From a virus: a DNA stretch of 63,491 nt. Below the pieces are notes generated by a model. The model did no database searches, was not told the origin of the DNA, and saw nothing but the letters and a program-made list of their open reading frames with translations. The stretch's first letter is position 1. Every line of letters starts with the position of its first letter. This document shows positions 1-6,584 of the stretch, in pieces. The position numbers and the translations under genes are program-made. The DNA lies in the IMG/VR virus record IMGVR_UViG_3300046005_001261, positions 1 to 63,491 of that record. One strand, written 5' to 3'.

Positions 1-1088
1 GTTGTTGTAATTGTAGTGATTGATCCTGCTACTGGAGTAGTTCCACCTGTAGCACTATAAGATACTTGAGTTTTGCTATCTATAGATGTAACAATATATG
101 AACCACTTCCACCTAAACTTCCAGTCCCAACTGTAGCAGAAAGAGAACTACCTACTATCAATCCTGTAGTTGTGCTCATACCCGATAGAACTGCTGTCCA
201 AGGACCTACACCTGTAATTGTTCCTACTGTTCCTGTTGCACTAATTGTTGCACTTGGGACAGAACCTAACTCAATGTTCTTGTCATCAACAGTTAATGTA
301 GCTGTATTAATTGTAGTAGTTATTCCATTAACAGTTAAATTTCCAGATACTACTAAATCGTTATTGATAGTAGAAGTACCAGTTGTGGCACCCATACTTA
401 ATATAGTGGCAGCACCAGCAAAGTTTACAGTTGCAGCAGTTGTATTCAATAAATTAAATGAGGTACTGCCGGTAGTTAAACTAGTTGTAACTACCGGTGA
501 TGTAATAGTTTTATTAGTAAGCGTCTGTGAACCCGTTAGAGTTACCACAGTAGAATCTATTGCAATAGTAACTGCAGAAGAACCATTAAAACTTGTACCT
601 GATAATCCAGTACCAATTGTTAAGGCATTAAGGTTAGATCCTAATGAAACTCCTGATATAGTACTATTTACTAACATTGTATTTGTAACAGTACCAGTAT
701 CTGATATACGCACTGTGTTACTATAACTAATACTCCGCATATCAGTGCCATCAAAATAAAATGTAGATCTAGTACCATTTTGAATGGTAATACCTGCACC
801 TGTTGCGTATTTAACAGTAATATTAAATCCACCTGAAGTTATATTATTAACTGTCCAGGACTTAATAAGTATACTCGGTATTGTTATAGTAACATCTGCA
901 GTTAAAGTACCGGAAATATTAAAAAAATAATTTTCTGCTTCAACATCGGTTAGTGTCGTATTTGTTGTTATTGTTTTACTTAAATGACCTTTTGAATAAC
1001 TATTCAATAATGATATATTAGTATCCATTTCCGTATTTGTCAACGGACTACCTTTTGTACTACGTAATGTTATAATTGTTGCTGCCAT
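1..1088 (-). CDS. Tail fibre-like protein, 3' end cut by window edge
   Basis: Reading the minus strand from ATG at 1088 gives an uninterrupted frame of 362 codons that runs off the left edge. The protein is rich in T, S, G, N and V. Its N-terminus (MAATIITLRSTKGSPLTNTE) resembles that of the fibre at 34903, and the stretch SGVSLGSNLNALTIGTGL with a following TLTGSQTLTNKT is shared with the fibres at 41239 and 42859. A late promoter (TATAAATA on the minus strand, 1135-1142) lies upstream. It is probably a receptor-binding or fibre component. Its chaperone or tip domain would lie outside the window. The fibre assignment rests on composition and shared modules, not on a catalytic motif. Confidence 0.75.
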   Translation of the reverse strand, partial: MAATIITLRSTKGSPLTNTEMDTNISLLNSYSKGHLSKTITTNTTLTDVEAENYFFNISGTLTADVTITIPSILIKSWTVNNITSGGFNITVKYATGAGITIQNGTRSTFYFDGTDMRSISYSNTVRISDTGTVTNTMLVNSTISGVSLGSNLNALTIGTGLSGTSFNGSSAVTIAIDSTVVTLTGSQTLTNKTITSPVVTTSLTTGSTSFNLLNTTAATVNFAGAATILSMGATTGTSTINNDLVVSGNLTVNGITTTINTATLTVDDKNIELGSVPSATISATGTVGTITGVGPWTAVLSGMSTTTGLIVGSSLSATVGTGSLGGSGSYIVTSIDSKTQVSYSATGGTTPVAGSITTITT

Positions 1089-1134
1089 ATTTGTATTCTC
1101 GGTTGTTAACTAATTAGAACTGGTATATTATATG

Positions 1135-1142
1135 TATTTATA
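1135..1142 (-). promoter_or_regulatory. Late promoter TATAAATA for the tail-fibre gene
   Basis: The minus strand reads TATAAATA, the T4 late -10 element recognised by gp55. It lies about 47 bases upstream of the fibre start at 1088. It is back to back with the early promoter at 1154-1181. Confidence 0.65.
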
Positions 1143-1153
1143 AAAAATAAATG

Positions 1154-1181
1154 TTTACATCTTAAAAATATAGTATATAAT
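1154..1181 (+). promoter_or_regulatory. Early sigma70-type promoter
   Basis: TTTACA (1154-1159), a 16-bp spacer and TATAAT (1176-1181) followed by AG. It is preceded by G, giving the GTTTACA form typical of T4 early promoters. It would drive the small-gene block starting at 1215. The same pattern occurs at 3552, 5149 and 5818. Confidence 0.7.
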
Positions 1182-1214
1182 AGATTATGAATTCTAATAT
1201 TATATAAGAAACTT

Positions 1215-1478
1215 ATGAATGAAACTATTAAAGAACTTGCAAGTAGAGTAGGTATTATTCCTTTAAATGATGTTACTTCTTTTGGTATGTCAGAGGAAAA
1301 TAACTCTTATTATTGCAAAGGTTATATGCTTGAGGATTTGATTAATCTAATAGTGCATGAACATCTTATTATCTGGGAGCAAATGGATAATGGTAATAAA
1401 GTATCTGGATTTGTTGAGATGGAAGATTATCCAAAAGCAGTGATAAAACAATTTAATTATGAGAGGAAAAAGAAGTGA
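1215..1478 (+). CDS. Hypothetical protein, 87 aa
   Basis: First gene after the early promoter at 1154. I do not recognise the family. The protein is soluble and mildly acidic in its first two thirds, with a basic tail ending in ERKKK. It has no membrane segment or metal motif. The stop codon overlaps the GTG start of the next gene by four bases, so the two are probably translated together. The position fits an early accessory protein; no function can be inferred. Confidence 0.7.
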   Translation: MNETIKELASRVGIIPLNDVTSFGMSEENNSYYCKGYMLEDLINLIVHEHLIIWEQMDNGNKVSGFVEMEDYPKAVIKQFNYERKKK

Positions 1479-2023
1479 ACATATTTTATCTTGATAATAA
1501 TACGAAAGAATGTGCTGAGTATCATGTTGATAGGCACTGTGTTAAGATGATATTGGAGTATTCTCAGTTATTATCTACAGCCCATCGTGTTATCGATGGC
1601 GTTGAATATGTCGATGATTCCTCAGGTAGAAAAATCAAAAGATGGAAATTGAGTGGTTGGTATGAAAATATTTTATATAAAGCCACTCATATCAACCATC
1701 CTAGTGCAATCTGGGTTAGGCATTCTTATGATAATTATGCATGGTTAAGAAGTCTTTTATATCAATTGTGTAAAGAATACACCTATAGATATGGTAAAAT
1801 TCATAAGGTTGAAGCATCTGGATTGATGGAAGCATTATGTTATGCTCCGTTGAATATCAAAATAGGTAAATTTACCGAACCAACTCCAGCAATGCCACCA
1901 GAATATATCGTTGAAGGTGATTCGGTTCAATCTTATAAGAATTACTATAATGGTTCTAAGAAACATCTACATAACTGGAAACTTAGACCAATCCCATATT
2001 TTATAGAGGTATCAAAATGTTAA
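1475..2023 (+). CDS. Conserved phage protein of the MNIFYLD / HCVKM type
   Basis: A 182-aa protein starting with GTG. The overlapping TGA of the upstream gene and a GAGAGG ribosome site support that start. The N-terminus (MNIFYLDNNTKECAEYHVDR) followed by HCVKMILEYSQLLSTAHR is a signature I know from many aquatic phage proteins. Some of these carry an automatic label of pyrimidine-dimer glycosylase-like; that label is not proven here. Conserved H, C and K residues lie at about 18-24, and a HINHPSAIWVRHSYDNYAWL block lies in the middle. It sits in an operon of early genes and overlaps the next gene by seven bases. Confidence 0.7.
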   Translation: MNIFYLDNNTKECAEYHVDRHCVKMILEYSQLLSTAHRVIDGVEYVDDSSGRKIKRWKLSGWYENILYKATHINHPSAIWVRHSYDNYAWLRSLLYQLCKEYTYRYGKIHKVEASGLMEALCYAPLNIKIGKFTEPTPAMPPEYIVEGDSVQSYKNYYNGSKKHLHNWKLRPIPYFIEVSKC

Positions 2024-2268
2024 TTTATGTAGTTACAGCCTATCGTTTTGGTGATAGAGAAAGCCATAGTTATGTAGTCGGTGCATTTGACGATGAAGAG
2101 ACTGCAATCAAACAAGCCAAACTTGAAAGAGATTGGCGAGGTGGTAAATATGAATGCGAAGTTCGCTCAATGGAACTAAATGAATCATTGAAATACAAGA
2201 ACTATAATGTTGTATTGGCATTACCTAAACTTTTTCCTTGTTACACCTTATTGGATGATGAAAAATGA
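2017..2268 (+). CDS. Hypothetical protein, 83 aa, small alpha/beta type
   Basis: Overlaps the upstream stop by seven bases and shares an ATGA overlap with the next gene, so it is part of one translation-coupled string. The sequence opens with a hydrophobic strand (MLIYVVTAYRFG), then HSYVVGAFDDEETAIKQAKLE and RGGKYECEV. That pattern of a strand, a helix with DEE and a second strand is seen in small uncharacterised phage proteins, possibly of the DUF7336 kind. No catalytic residues are evident. Early expression is inferred from its place in the operon. Confidence 0.65.
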   Translation: MLIYVVTAYRFGDRESHSYVVGAFDDEETAIKQAKLERDWRGGKYECEVRSMELNESLKYKNYNVVLALPKLFPCYTLLDDEK

Positions 2269-2429
2269 ATATAAAACGATACCACGAATTGGCAGAAATT
2301 CAAAAACACGATTTGTTGACTCCAGAGGAACAAGCCGAGTATATTGCTATTTCTACTAAAATTCTATATGCAATGATGAAAACTGATGAAGATGTAACGG
2401 ATATATTAATGAGATTAAGGAATAGATAA
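2265..2429 (+). CDS. Small hypothetical protein, 54 aa
   Basis: A short gene whose ATG overlaps the preceding stop (ATGA). The translation begins MNIKRYHELAEIQKHDLLTP and ends MRLRNR. It looks like a compact two-helix protein with EE-rich and hydrophobic heptad spacing. The overlap with an upstream gene and the downstream stem-loop right after the stop codon support it being real. No function is recognised. Confidence 0.55.
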   Translation: MNIKRYHELAEIQKHDLLTPEEQAEYIAISTKILYAMMKTDEDVTDILMRLRNR

Positions 2430-2459
2430 GCTTTACTGAACTGACTCCGGCAAAGCTTA
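2427..2459 (+). other. Inverted repeat after an early gene block
   Basis: TAAGCTTT (2427-2434) and AAAGCTTA (2452-2459) form an 8-bp stem with a 17-nt loop, beginning in the stop codon of the 54-aa gene. No T-run follows, so it is not a standard intrinsic terminator. It may stabilise or process the transcript end. Confidence 0.4.
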
Positions 2460-2508
2460 ATATATAAACTACTACACTGATATACATTATTTTGTAAAAG
2501 GAGAATAA

Positions 2509-2760
2509 ATGCCATTATATGATTTTAAAAATAAAGAAACAGGTGAAATAGTTGAGATGTCTATGTCTTATGGTTCTAAACAACAGTACTTAATAGATAA
2601 TCCGCATATAGAATCTATCATTTTAATTTCACCATCATTGGGAGATCCGACTAAACTTACCGCAACTAGAAAATTCGATACTGGGTTTAAAGATGTCTTA
2701 CAAAAAATACATAATAAAACTCCCGGTAGTCAACTCGATAAAACCTCTTCCCAACTTTAA
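2509..2760 (+). CDS. FmdB-like N-terminus, conserved T4-like phage protein
   Basis: An 83-aa protein with a good AAGGAG-type site seven bases before ATG. It opens MPLYDFKNKETGEIVEMSMS, the arrangement found in FmdB-type zinc-ribbon proteins, but it has no cysteine, so no metal can be bound that way. The C-terminal half (KFDTGFKDVLQKIHNKTPGS) matches a conserved protein I associate with T4-like cyanophages. It directly precedes phoH with a 9-base gap and is probably cotranscribed with it. Function unknown. Confidence 0.65.
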   Translation: MPLYDFKNKETGEIVEMSMSYGSKQQYLIDNPHIESIILISPSLGDPTKLTATRKFDTGFKDVLQKIHNKTPGSQLDKTSSQL

Positions 2761-2769
2761 AGGAACTTT

Positions 2770-3543
2770 ATGGCGCGTAGACCAAAGATAGTAGATACTC
2801 ATTTTGAAGATATTTCGAAATACCAACAACCTACTAACGATAAAGTTATACAAGGAGTACAGTCAAATAGATTAAAAATGCGTATTGAAGATCTAAAGAC
2901 CTTCAAACCTCTTACTAAAAATCAAGAATTATTCTTTGATTCTTATAAAGTAGGTGAATATTTTATGATGTTATCCGGCTCAGCCGGTACGGGTAAATCA
3001 TTTATTGCATTATATAAAGCACTTGAAGAATGCATGGACAAAAGTAACTCTTTTAATAGAGTATTAATTGTTCGTTCGGCAGTACAAACTAGAGATGTAG
3101 GATTCTTAAAAGGTAGTTTGGATGAAAAGACATCTATCTATGAAGATCCTTATATTCAAATCAGTTCAACTTTATTCGGAAGAGCCGATGCATATCAAAG
3201 ATTAAAAGAACAAGGTTATATTGAATTCACTACCACAACCGCTATCCGTGGCATGAGTTTTGATAATTCTATTGTTATATTAGATGAGATGCAAAATTGT
3301 ACTTTTCAAGAGTTAGATACTATTTTGACTAGAATTGGACATCAATCAAAGATAATCTTTGTCGGTGATTTAAGTCAAAATGATTTATTGAAGAAATCTT
3401 CAGAAGTGACAGGTTTGCCTCAATTCTTAAAAATCGCTGAGACTATGGATGAATTTTGTCGTATTCATTTTACTTCCGCTGATATTGTTAGATCATCTTT
3501 GGTAAAATCATATATTATAGCAAAGGAAAATTTAGGTTACTAA
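2770..3543 (+). CDS. phoH: PhoH-like P-loop ATPase
   Basis: The 257-aa protein has a Walker A motif GSAGTGKS at residues 70-77 and a Walker B VILDEMQN at 169-176. The PhoH-type order continues with RSAVQTRDVGFLKGS, then the FVGDLSQNDL block. These proteins belong to the superfamily 1 helicase/ATPase fold, and phoH is a common marker gene of aquatic phages. Its actual role in infection is not settled; phosphate starvation and RNA handling have been proposed. AAGGAAC lies 7 bases before the start. The gene ends just before an early promoter at 3552. Confidence 0.9.
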   Translation: MARRPKIVDTHFEDISKYQQPTNDKVIQGVQSNRLKMRIEDLKTFKPLTKNQELFFDSYKVGEYFMMLSGSAGTGKSFIALYKALEECMDKSNSFNRVLIVRSAVQTRDVGFLKGSLDEKTSIYEDPYIQISSTLFGRADAYQRLKEQGYIEFTTTTAIRGMSFDNSIVILDEMQNCTFQELDTILTRIGHQSKIIFVGDLSQNDLLKKSSEVTGLPQFLKIAETMDEFCRIHFTSADIVRSSLVKSYIIAKENLGY

Positions 3544-3551
3544 AATAAACG

Positions 3552-3579
3552 TTTACTTTCTCAGAAAATGTGATATAAT
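3552..3579 (+). promoter_or_regulatory. Early sigma70-type promoter, twin of the one at 5818
   Basis: TTTACT (3552-3557), 16 bp, TATAAT (3574-3579). The -10 and initial transcribed region (TGATATAATAGACTCATAAA and four more bases) is identical to the promoter at 5818-5845. It drives the 53-aa gene at 3616 and the exonuclease. Confidence 0.75.
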
Positions 3580-3615
3580 AGACTCATAAATTAAATAAAT
3601 GAGGAATTATAGATT

Positions 3616-3777
3616 ATGAAAGAATGGGATATTTTTAAAGTTGTAAGCGAAAACCAATACAAATTTGTTAAAAGTCATACAGGTTATGATTGGTCTTTGG
3701 AAATTGAAATGGAAGAATTGGGTGAAGGATTCAAAGCATTCATAACCGATACACCATTTATGAACTATACAGTCTAA
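3616..3777 (+). CDS. Small acidic hypothetical protein, 53 aa
   Basis: ATG at 3616 follows a GAGGA site and an early promoter. The translation begins MKEWDIFKVVSENQYKFVKS and ends FITDTPFMNYTV. It has alternating aromatic and charged residues, compatible with a small beta-sheet fold. The exonuclease start lies six bases after its stop, so the two share a transcript. I do not recognise it; a small host-takeover protein is only a guess from the promoter class. Confidence 0.55.
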   Translation: MKEWDIFKVVSENQYKFVKSHTGYDWSLEIEMEELGEGFKAFITDTPFMNYTV

Positions 3778-3782
3778 TTGAT

Positions 3783-4433
3783 ATGCGGACGTTCCATGAA
3801 TACAATTTTCCAAAACTAGTTCAAAAGAATACTGATGGATCTAGAGTTTATTTAACTCCAACTGGAGAAAAGTATCCATCAGTAACTTCTGTCACGGGTT
3901 TAGGAGGTGCTAAACATATAATGGAATGGCGTGACAGAGTAGGTCATGCAGAAGCAGATGCTATATCTAGAAGAGCTGCGAATAGAGGTACTCGTATCCA
4001 TAAACTGTGCGAAAACTATCTACTCGGTAAAGAAATAGAAGTTGATATGTTTGATAAAGAAGTATTCAACTCAATGTTGCCTCATATAGATAAAGTTGGG
4101 GATATACATTGTATTGAAAAAAGAATTTATTCTCATATATTAAAAGTAGGAGGTACTGTTGATTTAATTGCAGAATTTGATGGAGAAATATCAGTACTTG
4201 ATTGGAAGACTTCAAGAAGAGTAAAGGATTTTGATGAATTTGATGGGTACTTTATGCAAGCAGCAGCATATTCTCAATGCTTTCTAGAGTTGACTGGAAT
4301 TAATATAGATAAGTTAGTAGTTGTTATAGGTATTGATGATAATCCATCAATGGTCTATATAGAAGATAAAGCAATTTGGTTAAAGAAGTTTAAGCATCAA
4401 AGATACAAATATTATGCAATTAAAAAGATATAA
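3783..4433 (+). CDS. PD-(D/E)XK exonuclease (RecB/MGME1-like)
   Basis: The 216-aa protein has the nuclease core order GTRIH (69-73), IEKRIYS with E112, GGTVD with D127, DWK at 140-142, and MQAAAYS with Q159. D127, D140 and K142 should hold the catalytic metal. T4-like cyanophages carry similar small exonucleases related to the mitochondrial genome maintenance exonuclease. A role in DNA recombination or degradation fits its early-operon place, downstream of the promoter at 3552. Its 3' end overlaps the 3' end of the convergent homing endonuclease by 22 bases. Confidence 0.8.
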   Translation: MRTFHEYNFPKLVQKNTDGSRVYLTPTGEKYPSVTSVTGLGGAKHIMEWRDRVGHAEADAISRRAANRGTRIHKLCENYLLGKEIEVDMFDKEVFNSMLPHIDKVGDIHCIEKRIYSHILKVGGTVDLIAEFDGEISVLDWKTSRRVKDFDEFDGYFMQAAAYSQCFLELTGINIDKLVVVIGIDDNPSMVYIEDKAIWLKKFKHQRYKYYAIKKI

Positions 4434-5083
4434 CAAGATAATTTGTTTTTAATATCTTCTAAGTATTCGTCTGATCTCATATATGTATTATTAGGTATTT
4501 TCATGCCTAAGTTTTTGTATAATTCTTTTATTTCTAGATATATAGGTCTAAGAGCTAAATTTCTTTTTTTATCCCCGCTATTTAAAAAATTATGAGTACC
4601 ATTAGTTATTCGGAGTTTACTACTAACTTTTCCTCCAGTCCTACCTACTTCACTATTAAGAAAATTATGAGTGCCATCAATAACTCGTTGGTTATTCCAT
4701 AGTATAGCATTATCTCTATTTAAAAAGTTATGTGTTTTATTATCTACACGTTTTTTATTATGTTTTGAAACTAGTTCCGCGGTAAAACCGTCAAGACCAT
4801 TTTCTGGTTTTAGATTAGCCCATTCACTTGATTTGACAATATTATATTCTTCTGAAAATAATAAAGCAAAGTCTGTTAATAATTCTTGTGTATCAAACTG
4901 ATGAAACCACAGAGTTTTGATATACTTTTTTCCGTGTTTCTTAATATGCTTAACCCAATATGTTCCAGATCCATAGTACTTTATTGGATCTTTTTTGGTT
5001 GTCATACCAAAGTATTTTAGACCTGTAACTGAGTGTTGTTTGATGTAGAGATAGGTAGGTGTAATTGGGGTATATATAGTCAT
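4412..5083 (-). CDS. GIY-YIG-type homing endonuclease with THNFLN repeats
   Basis: I place the start at 5083 rather than at an upstream in-frame codon at 5140, because AAGGAG lies at the right distance before it. The N-terminal nuclease domain has YLYIKQ (11-16) and LKYFG (22-26) in place of GIY and YIG, then GSGTYW and HGKKYI. It is very similar to the enzyme at 60606. The C-terminal half holds three THNFLN copies, probably DNA-contacting repeats. A free-standing mobile endonuclease is the likely role. It runs against the surrounding early genes and has a structured leader at 5109-5138. Confidence 0.82.
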   Translation of the reverse strand: MTIYTPITPTYLYIKQHSVTGLKYFGMTTKKDPIKYYGSGTYWVKHIKKHGKKYIKTLWFHQFDTQELLTDFALLFSEEYNIVKSSEWANLKPENGLDGFTAELVSKHNKKRVDNKTHNFLNRDNAILWNNQRVIDGTHNFLNSEVGRTGGKVSSKLRITNGTHNFLNSGDKKRNLALRPIYLEIKELYKNLGMKIPNNTYMRSDEYLEDIKNKLSCYIFLIA

Positions 5084-5108
5084 GCTGGTACTCCTTGAAA
5101 GTATTAGA

Positions 5109-5138
5109 GCCAATAGATCTGCCAGGATCGTGATTGGC
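5109..5138 (-). ncRNA. Homing-endonuclease leader hairpin, copy C
   Basis: On the minus strand: outer stem GCCAAT/ATTGGC (6 bp), CAC opposite a single T, inner stem GATC/GATC (4 bp), six-base loop CTGGCA. It is 30 nt long and ends 25 bases before the endonuclease start. Stem sequences differ from copies A (58665) and B (60541), but the pairing, internal loop and loop length are the same. A TCTAA sequence follows all three. Confidence 0.7.
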
Positions 5139-5148
5139 ATTTTTAATG

Positions 5149-5177
5149 TTTACATATAACGTATTTTGTTATATAAT
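5149..5177 (+). promoter_or_regulatory. Early sigma70-type promoter for the SleB hydrolase
   Basis: TTTACA (5149-5154), 17 bp, TATAAT (5172-5177) followed by AG. The predicted transcript has an untranslated leader of about 185 nt before the start at 5369. It lies next to a minus-strand late promoter at 5181-5188. Confidence 0.65.
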
Positions 5178-5180
5178 AGT

Positions 5181-5188
5181 TATTTATA
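5181..5188 (-). promoter_or_regulatory. Late promoter TATAAATA for the homing endonuclease
   Basis: The minus strand reads TATAAATA about 95 bases before the endonuclease start at 5083. Transcription would begin near 5175 and run through the early promoter at 5149-5177, so late transcription would oppose early SleB transcription. Confidence 0.5.
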
Positions 5189-5368
5189 CAAAATGAAATT
5201 TTACTATATTATAAATATAATATAATATTAACAAATAGGAGTCTACTTATAAGATAAACTGAAGTACAAATCCGCTATAAAACTTCAAAGCAATGAGTTC
5301 AGCTGAAGAAATAGGGAAACAATATTAGGATTCTTCTAATATTGTCACTAAAAAATAGGAGAACCCAC
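5184..5368 (+). promoter_or_regulatory. Long structured 5' leader of the SleB hydrolase gene
   Basis: About 185 nt with no credible gene. It contains a TGAAGT/ACTTCA pair (5260-5265 with 5282-5287), the palindrome TTCAGCTGAA (5298-5307) and a perfect 10-bp hairpin at 5319-5345. The hairpin ends 12 bases before the AGGAGA ribosome site. No known riboswitch class is recognised. Confidence 0.45.
5319..5345 (+). other. Perfect 10-bp stem-loop before the SleB ribosome site
   Basis: ACAATATTAG and CTAATATTGT pair exactly around the loop GATTCTT. No T-run follows. The position just before AGGAGA (5357-5362) suggests translational control or mRNA stability rather than termination. Confidence 0.5.
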
Positions 5369-5809
5369 ATGCGAGCAATCACAATGCTCTTATGTCTGTA
5401 TAGTATGTCTGCATCAACACATGCTCAGACTACTTTACATAAAAAGATCAATGTTTCAAATAAAGATATAATATGTGTCGCTGAGACAATATACTCAGAG
5501 GCAAGAGGCGAATCCTTGACTGGCCAACTTGCAGTAGGTGCAACGATTGTTACTAGATCTACAAAAATATTCCACAAACCCGCTTGTAAAATAGTGAAGC
5601 AGCAATATACACAGAAACGTATACCTGCTAAGGATAAAGAAGAGTTTATTAAGTTAGCAACTAATATACTTCATGGTAATGCTAGAAATCCAATTGGAAA
5701 TCTAGACTCTTTTGACTCTTTCAAATATAGGTACTCTAAAAGACCTAAGAAAAGTGTTAAAATTGGTAAACATTATTTCTATAAGATTATGAAGATTGAA
5801 AAAGTTTAA
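5369..5809 (+). CDS. Secreted SleB-type cell-wall hydrolase
   Basis: The start at 5369 has AGGAGA at good spacing; an upstream in-frame TTG does not. The 146-aa protein opens with a signal peptide (MRAITMLLCLYSMSASTHAQ; Ala-x-Ala-like end near residue 19). The Hydrolase_2/SleB core follows: ICVAETIYSEARGESLTGQL with likely catalytic glutamates at about 44 and 48. The enzyme should cut peptidoglycan after export to the periplasm, either as the endolysin or in remodelling. The early-type promoter is unusual for a lysis gene. No holin is seen beside it. Confidence 0.8.
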   Translation: MRAITMLLCLYSMSASTHAQTTLHKKINVSNKDIICVAETIYSEARGESLTGQLAVGATIVTRSTKIFHKPACKIVKQQYTQKRIPAKDKEEFIKLATNILHGNARNPIGNLDSFDSFKYRYSKRPKKSVKIGKHYFYKIMKIEKV

Positions 5810-5817
5810 AATAATTG

Positions 5818-5845
5818 TTTACATTTTCGAAAAACATGATATAAT
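5818..5845 (+). promoter_or_regulatory. Early sigma70-type promoter
   Basis: TTTACA (5818-5823), 16 bp, TATAAT (5840-5845). Its -10 and start region repeats that of the 3552 promoter for 24 bases. It drives the small genes leading to gp59 and perhaps gp32. Confidence 0.75.
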
Positions 5846-5878
5846 AGACTCATAAATTAATTATTTGGATATTATATC

Positions 5879-6079
5879 ATGAGAAAAGTTAAACAAAATT
5901 GGTTCTTAACATTAAATGAAGCTCTTCAATCGGAAGATTTAGTAAATCTTTGGCCTTTTGGTTTAAACATAGGGTATGGAGAGACTGCTAGATTTACAAC
6001 TGATTGCGGTAGACTTATTTCGGTATATCGTGAAACTGATGGTCTATATGAAAGACCAGTACATTATAGCACACTTTAA
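5879..6079 (+). CDS. Hypothetical protein, 66 aa
   Basis: First gene after the promoter at 5818. The protein (MRKVKQNWFLTLNEALQSED ...) is aromatic-rich with a central NLWPFGLNIGYGE segment. It has no recognisable motif and no membrane helix. There is no clear ribosome site, so the start is the first ATG of the frame. It is followed at short spacing by other small genes upstream of gp59, which suggests a replication-region accessory protein. Confidence 0.55.
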   Translation: MRKVKQNWFLTLNEALQSEDLVNLWPFGLNIGYGETARFTTDCGRLISVYRETDGLYERPVHYSTL

Positions 6080-6091
6080 TAGAGATTAATT

Positions 6092-6331
6092 ATGAATAGA
6101 AATATATTTGACGAAATAAATGATGGCGAAATGGGCCAAACTGAGTTTGATGAATGGTTAATCCAATATACTGAAGATGTATGCAATACAGTTAATAAAA
6201 CTGAAGAAATTAATTTAACTTCATTAAAAGAATGGGCTACTTCCAATGAACAAGTTTGGGATTCATTTGAAGTAGGTTATGAGACAGCTCGTAATAGAGT
6301 AAAATCTTTATTAGGAATTAGTGATGAATAA
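6092..6331 (+). CDS. Acidic hypothetical protein, 79 aa
   Basis: A strongly acidic, probably helical protein (MNRNIFDEINDGEMGQTEFD ...) with no cysteine motif. It overlaps the next gene's start. I do not recognise a family. It belongs to the run of four small genes between the 5818 promoter and gp59. Confidence 0.6.
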   Translation: MNRNIFDEINDGEMGQTEFDEWLIQYTEDVCNTVNKTEEINLTSLKEWATSNEQVWDSFEVGYETARNRVKSLLGISDE

Positions 6332-6584
6332 TTGTTATGATGAAATATTAAATGCTGCTACTCACCGTAAATTTAATATTTTAAAAGAGATTAAACAGAA
6401 TCTTTCCGATGAAATTAAATCTCTTGATGAATTTTTTAATAATTTTCTTATTAATAATAATCTTGACCGTAAAAAGAAAATAGTAAGCAATTGGAAAATC
6501 TATAGAGATAAAACAGATGAATATTGTGAAGTTGTTGATAATCTTAAATTAGTAAAATATTACCTGGAGAAATTTAATGTTTGA
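6324..6584 (+). CDS. Hypothetical coiled-coil-like protein, 86 aa
   Basis: I use ATG at 6324 rather than the GTG one codon earlier; both overlap the upstream gene end. The protein begins MNNCYDEILNAATHRKFNIL and continues with regularly spaced hydrophobics and alternating K/E, typical of long amphipathic helices. It overlaps the next gene by eight bases. Function unknown. Confidence 0.6.
   Translation: MNNCYDEILNAATHRKFNILKEIKQNLSDEIKSLDEFFNNFLINNNLDRKKKIVSNWKIYRDKTDEYCEVVDNLKLVKYYLEKFNV

Noticed and set aside
73-726. A 217-codon open frame on the plus strand at the left edge, V/P-rich
   Set aside because: It is the antisense of the tail-fibre gene 1-1088. Its odd V/P/I composition is what the complement of T/N/G-rich fibre codons gives. 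There is no promoter or ribosome site.
2427-2459. The TAAGCTTT/AAAGCTTA stem as an intrinsic terminator
   Set aside because: The 17-nt loop and lack of a T-run argue against it; kept only as an inverted repeat.
4671-4901. A 76-codon plus-strand frame in the minus-strand homing endonuclease
   Set aside because: Shadow frame; the minus-strand protein has clear nuclease motifs and THNFLN repeats.
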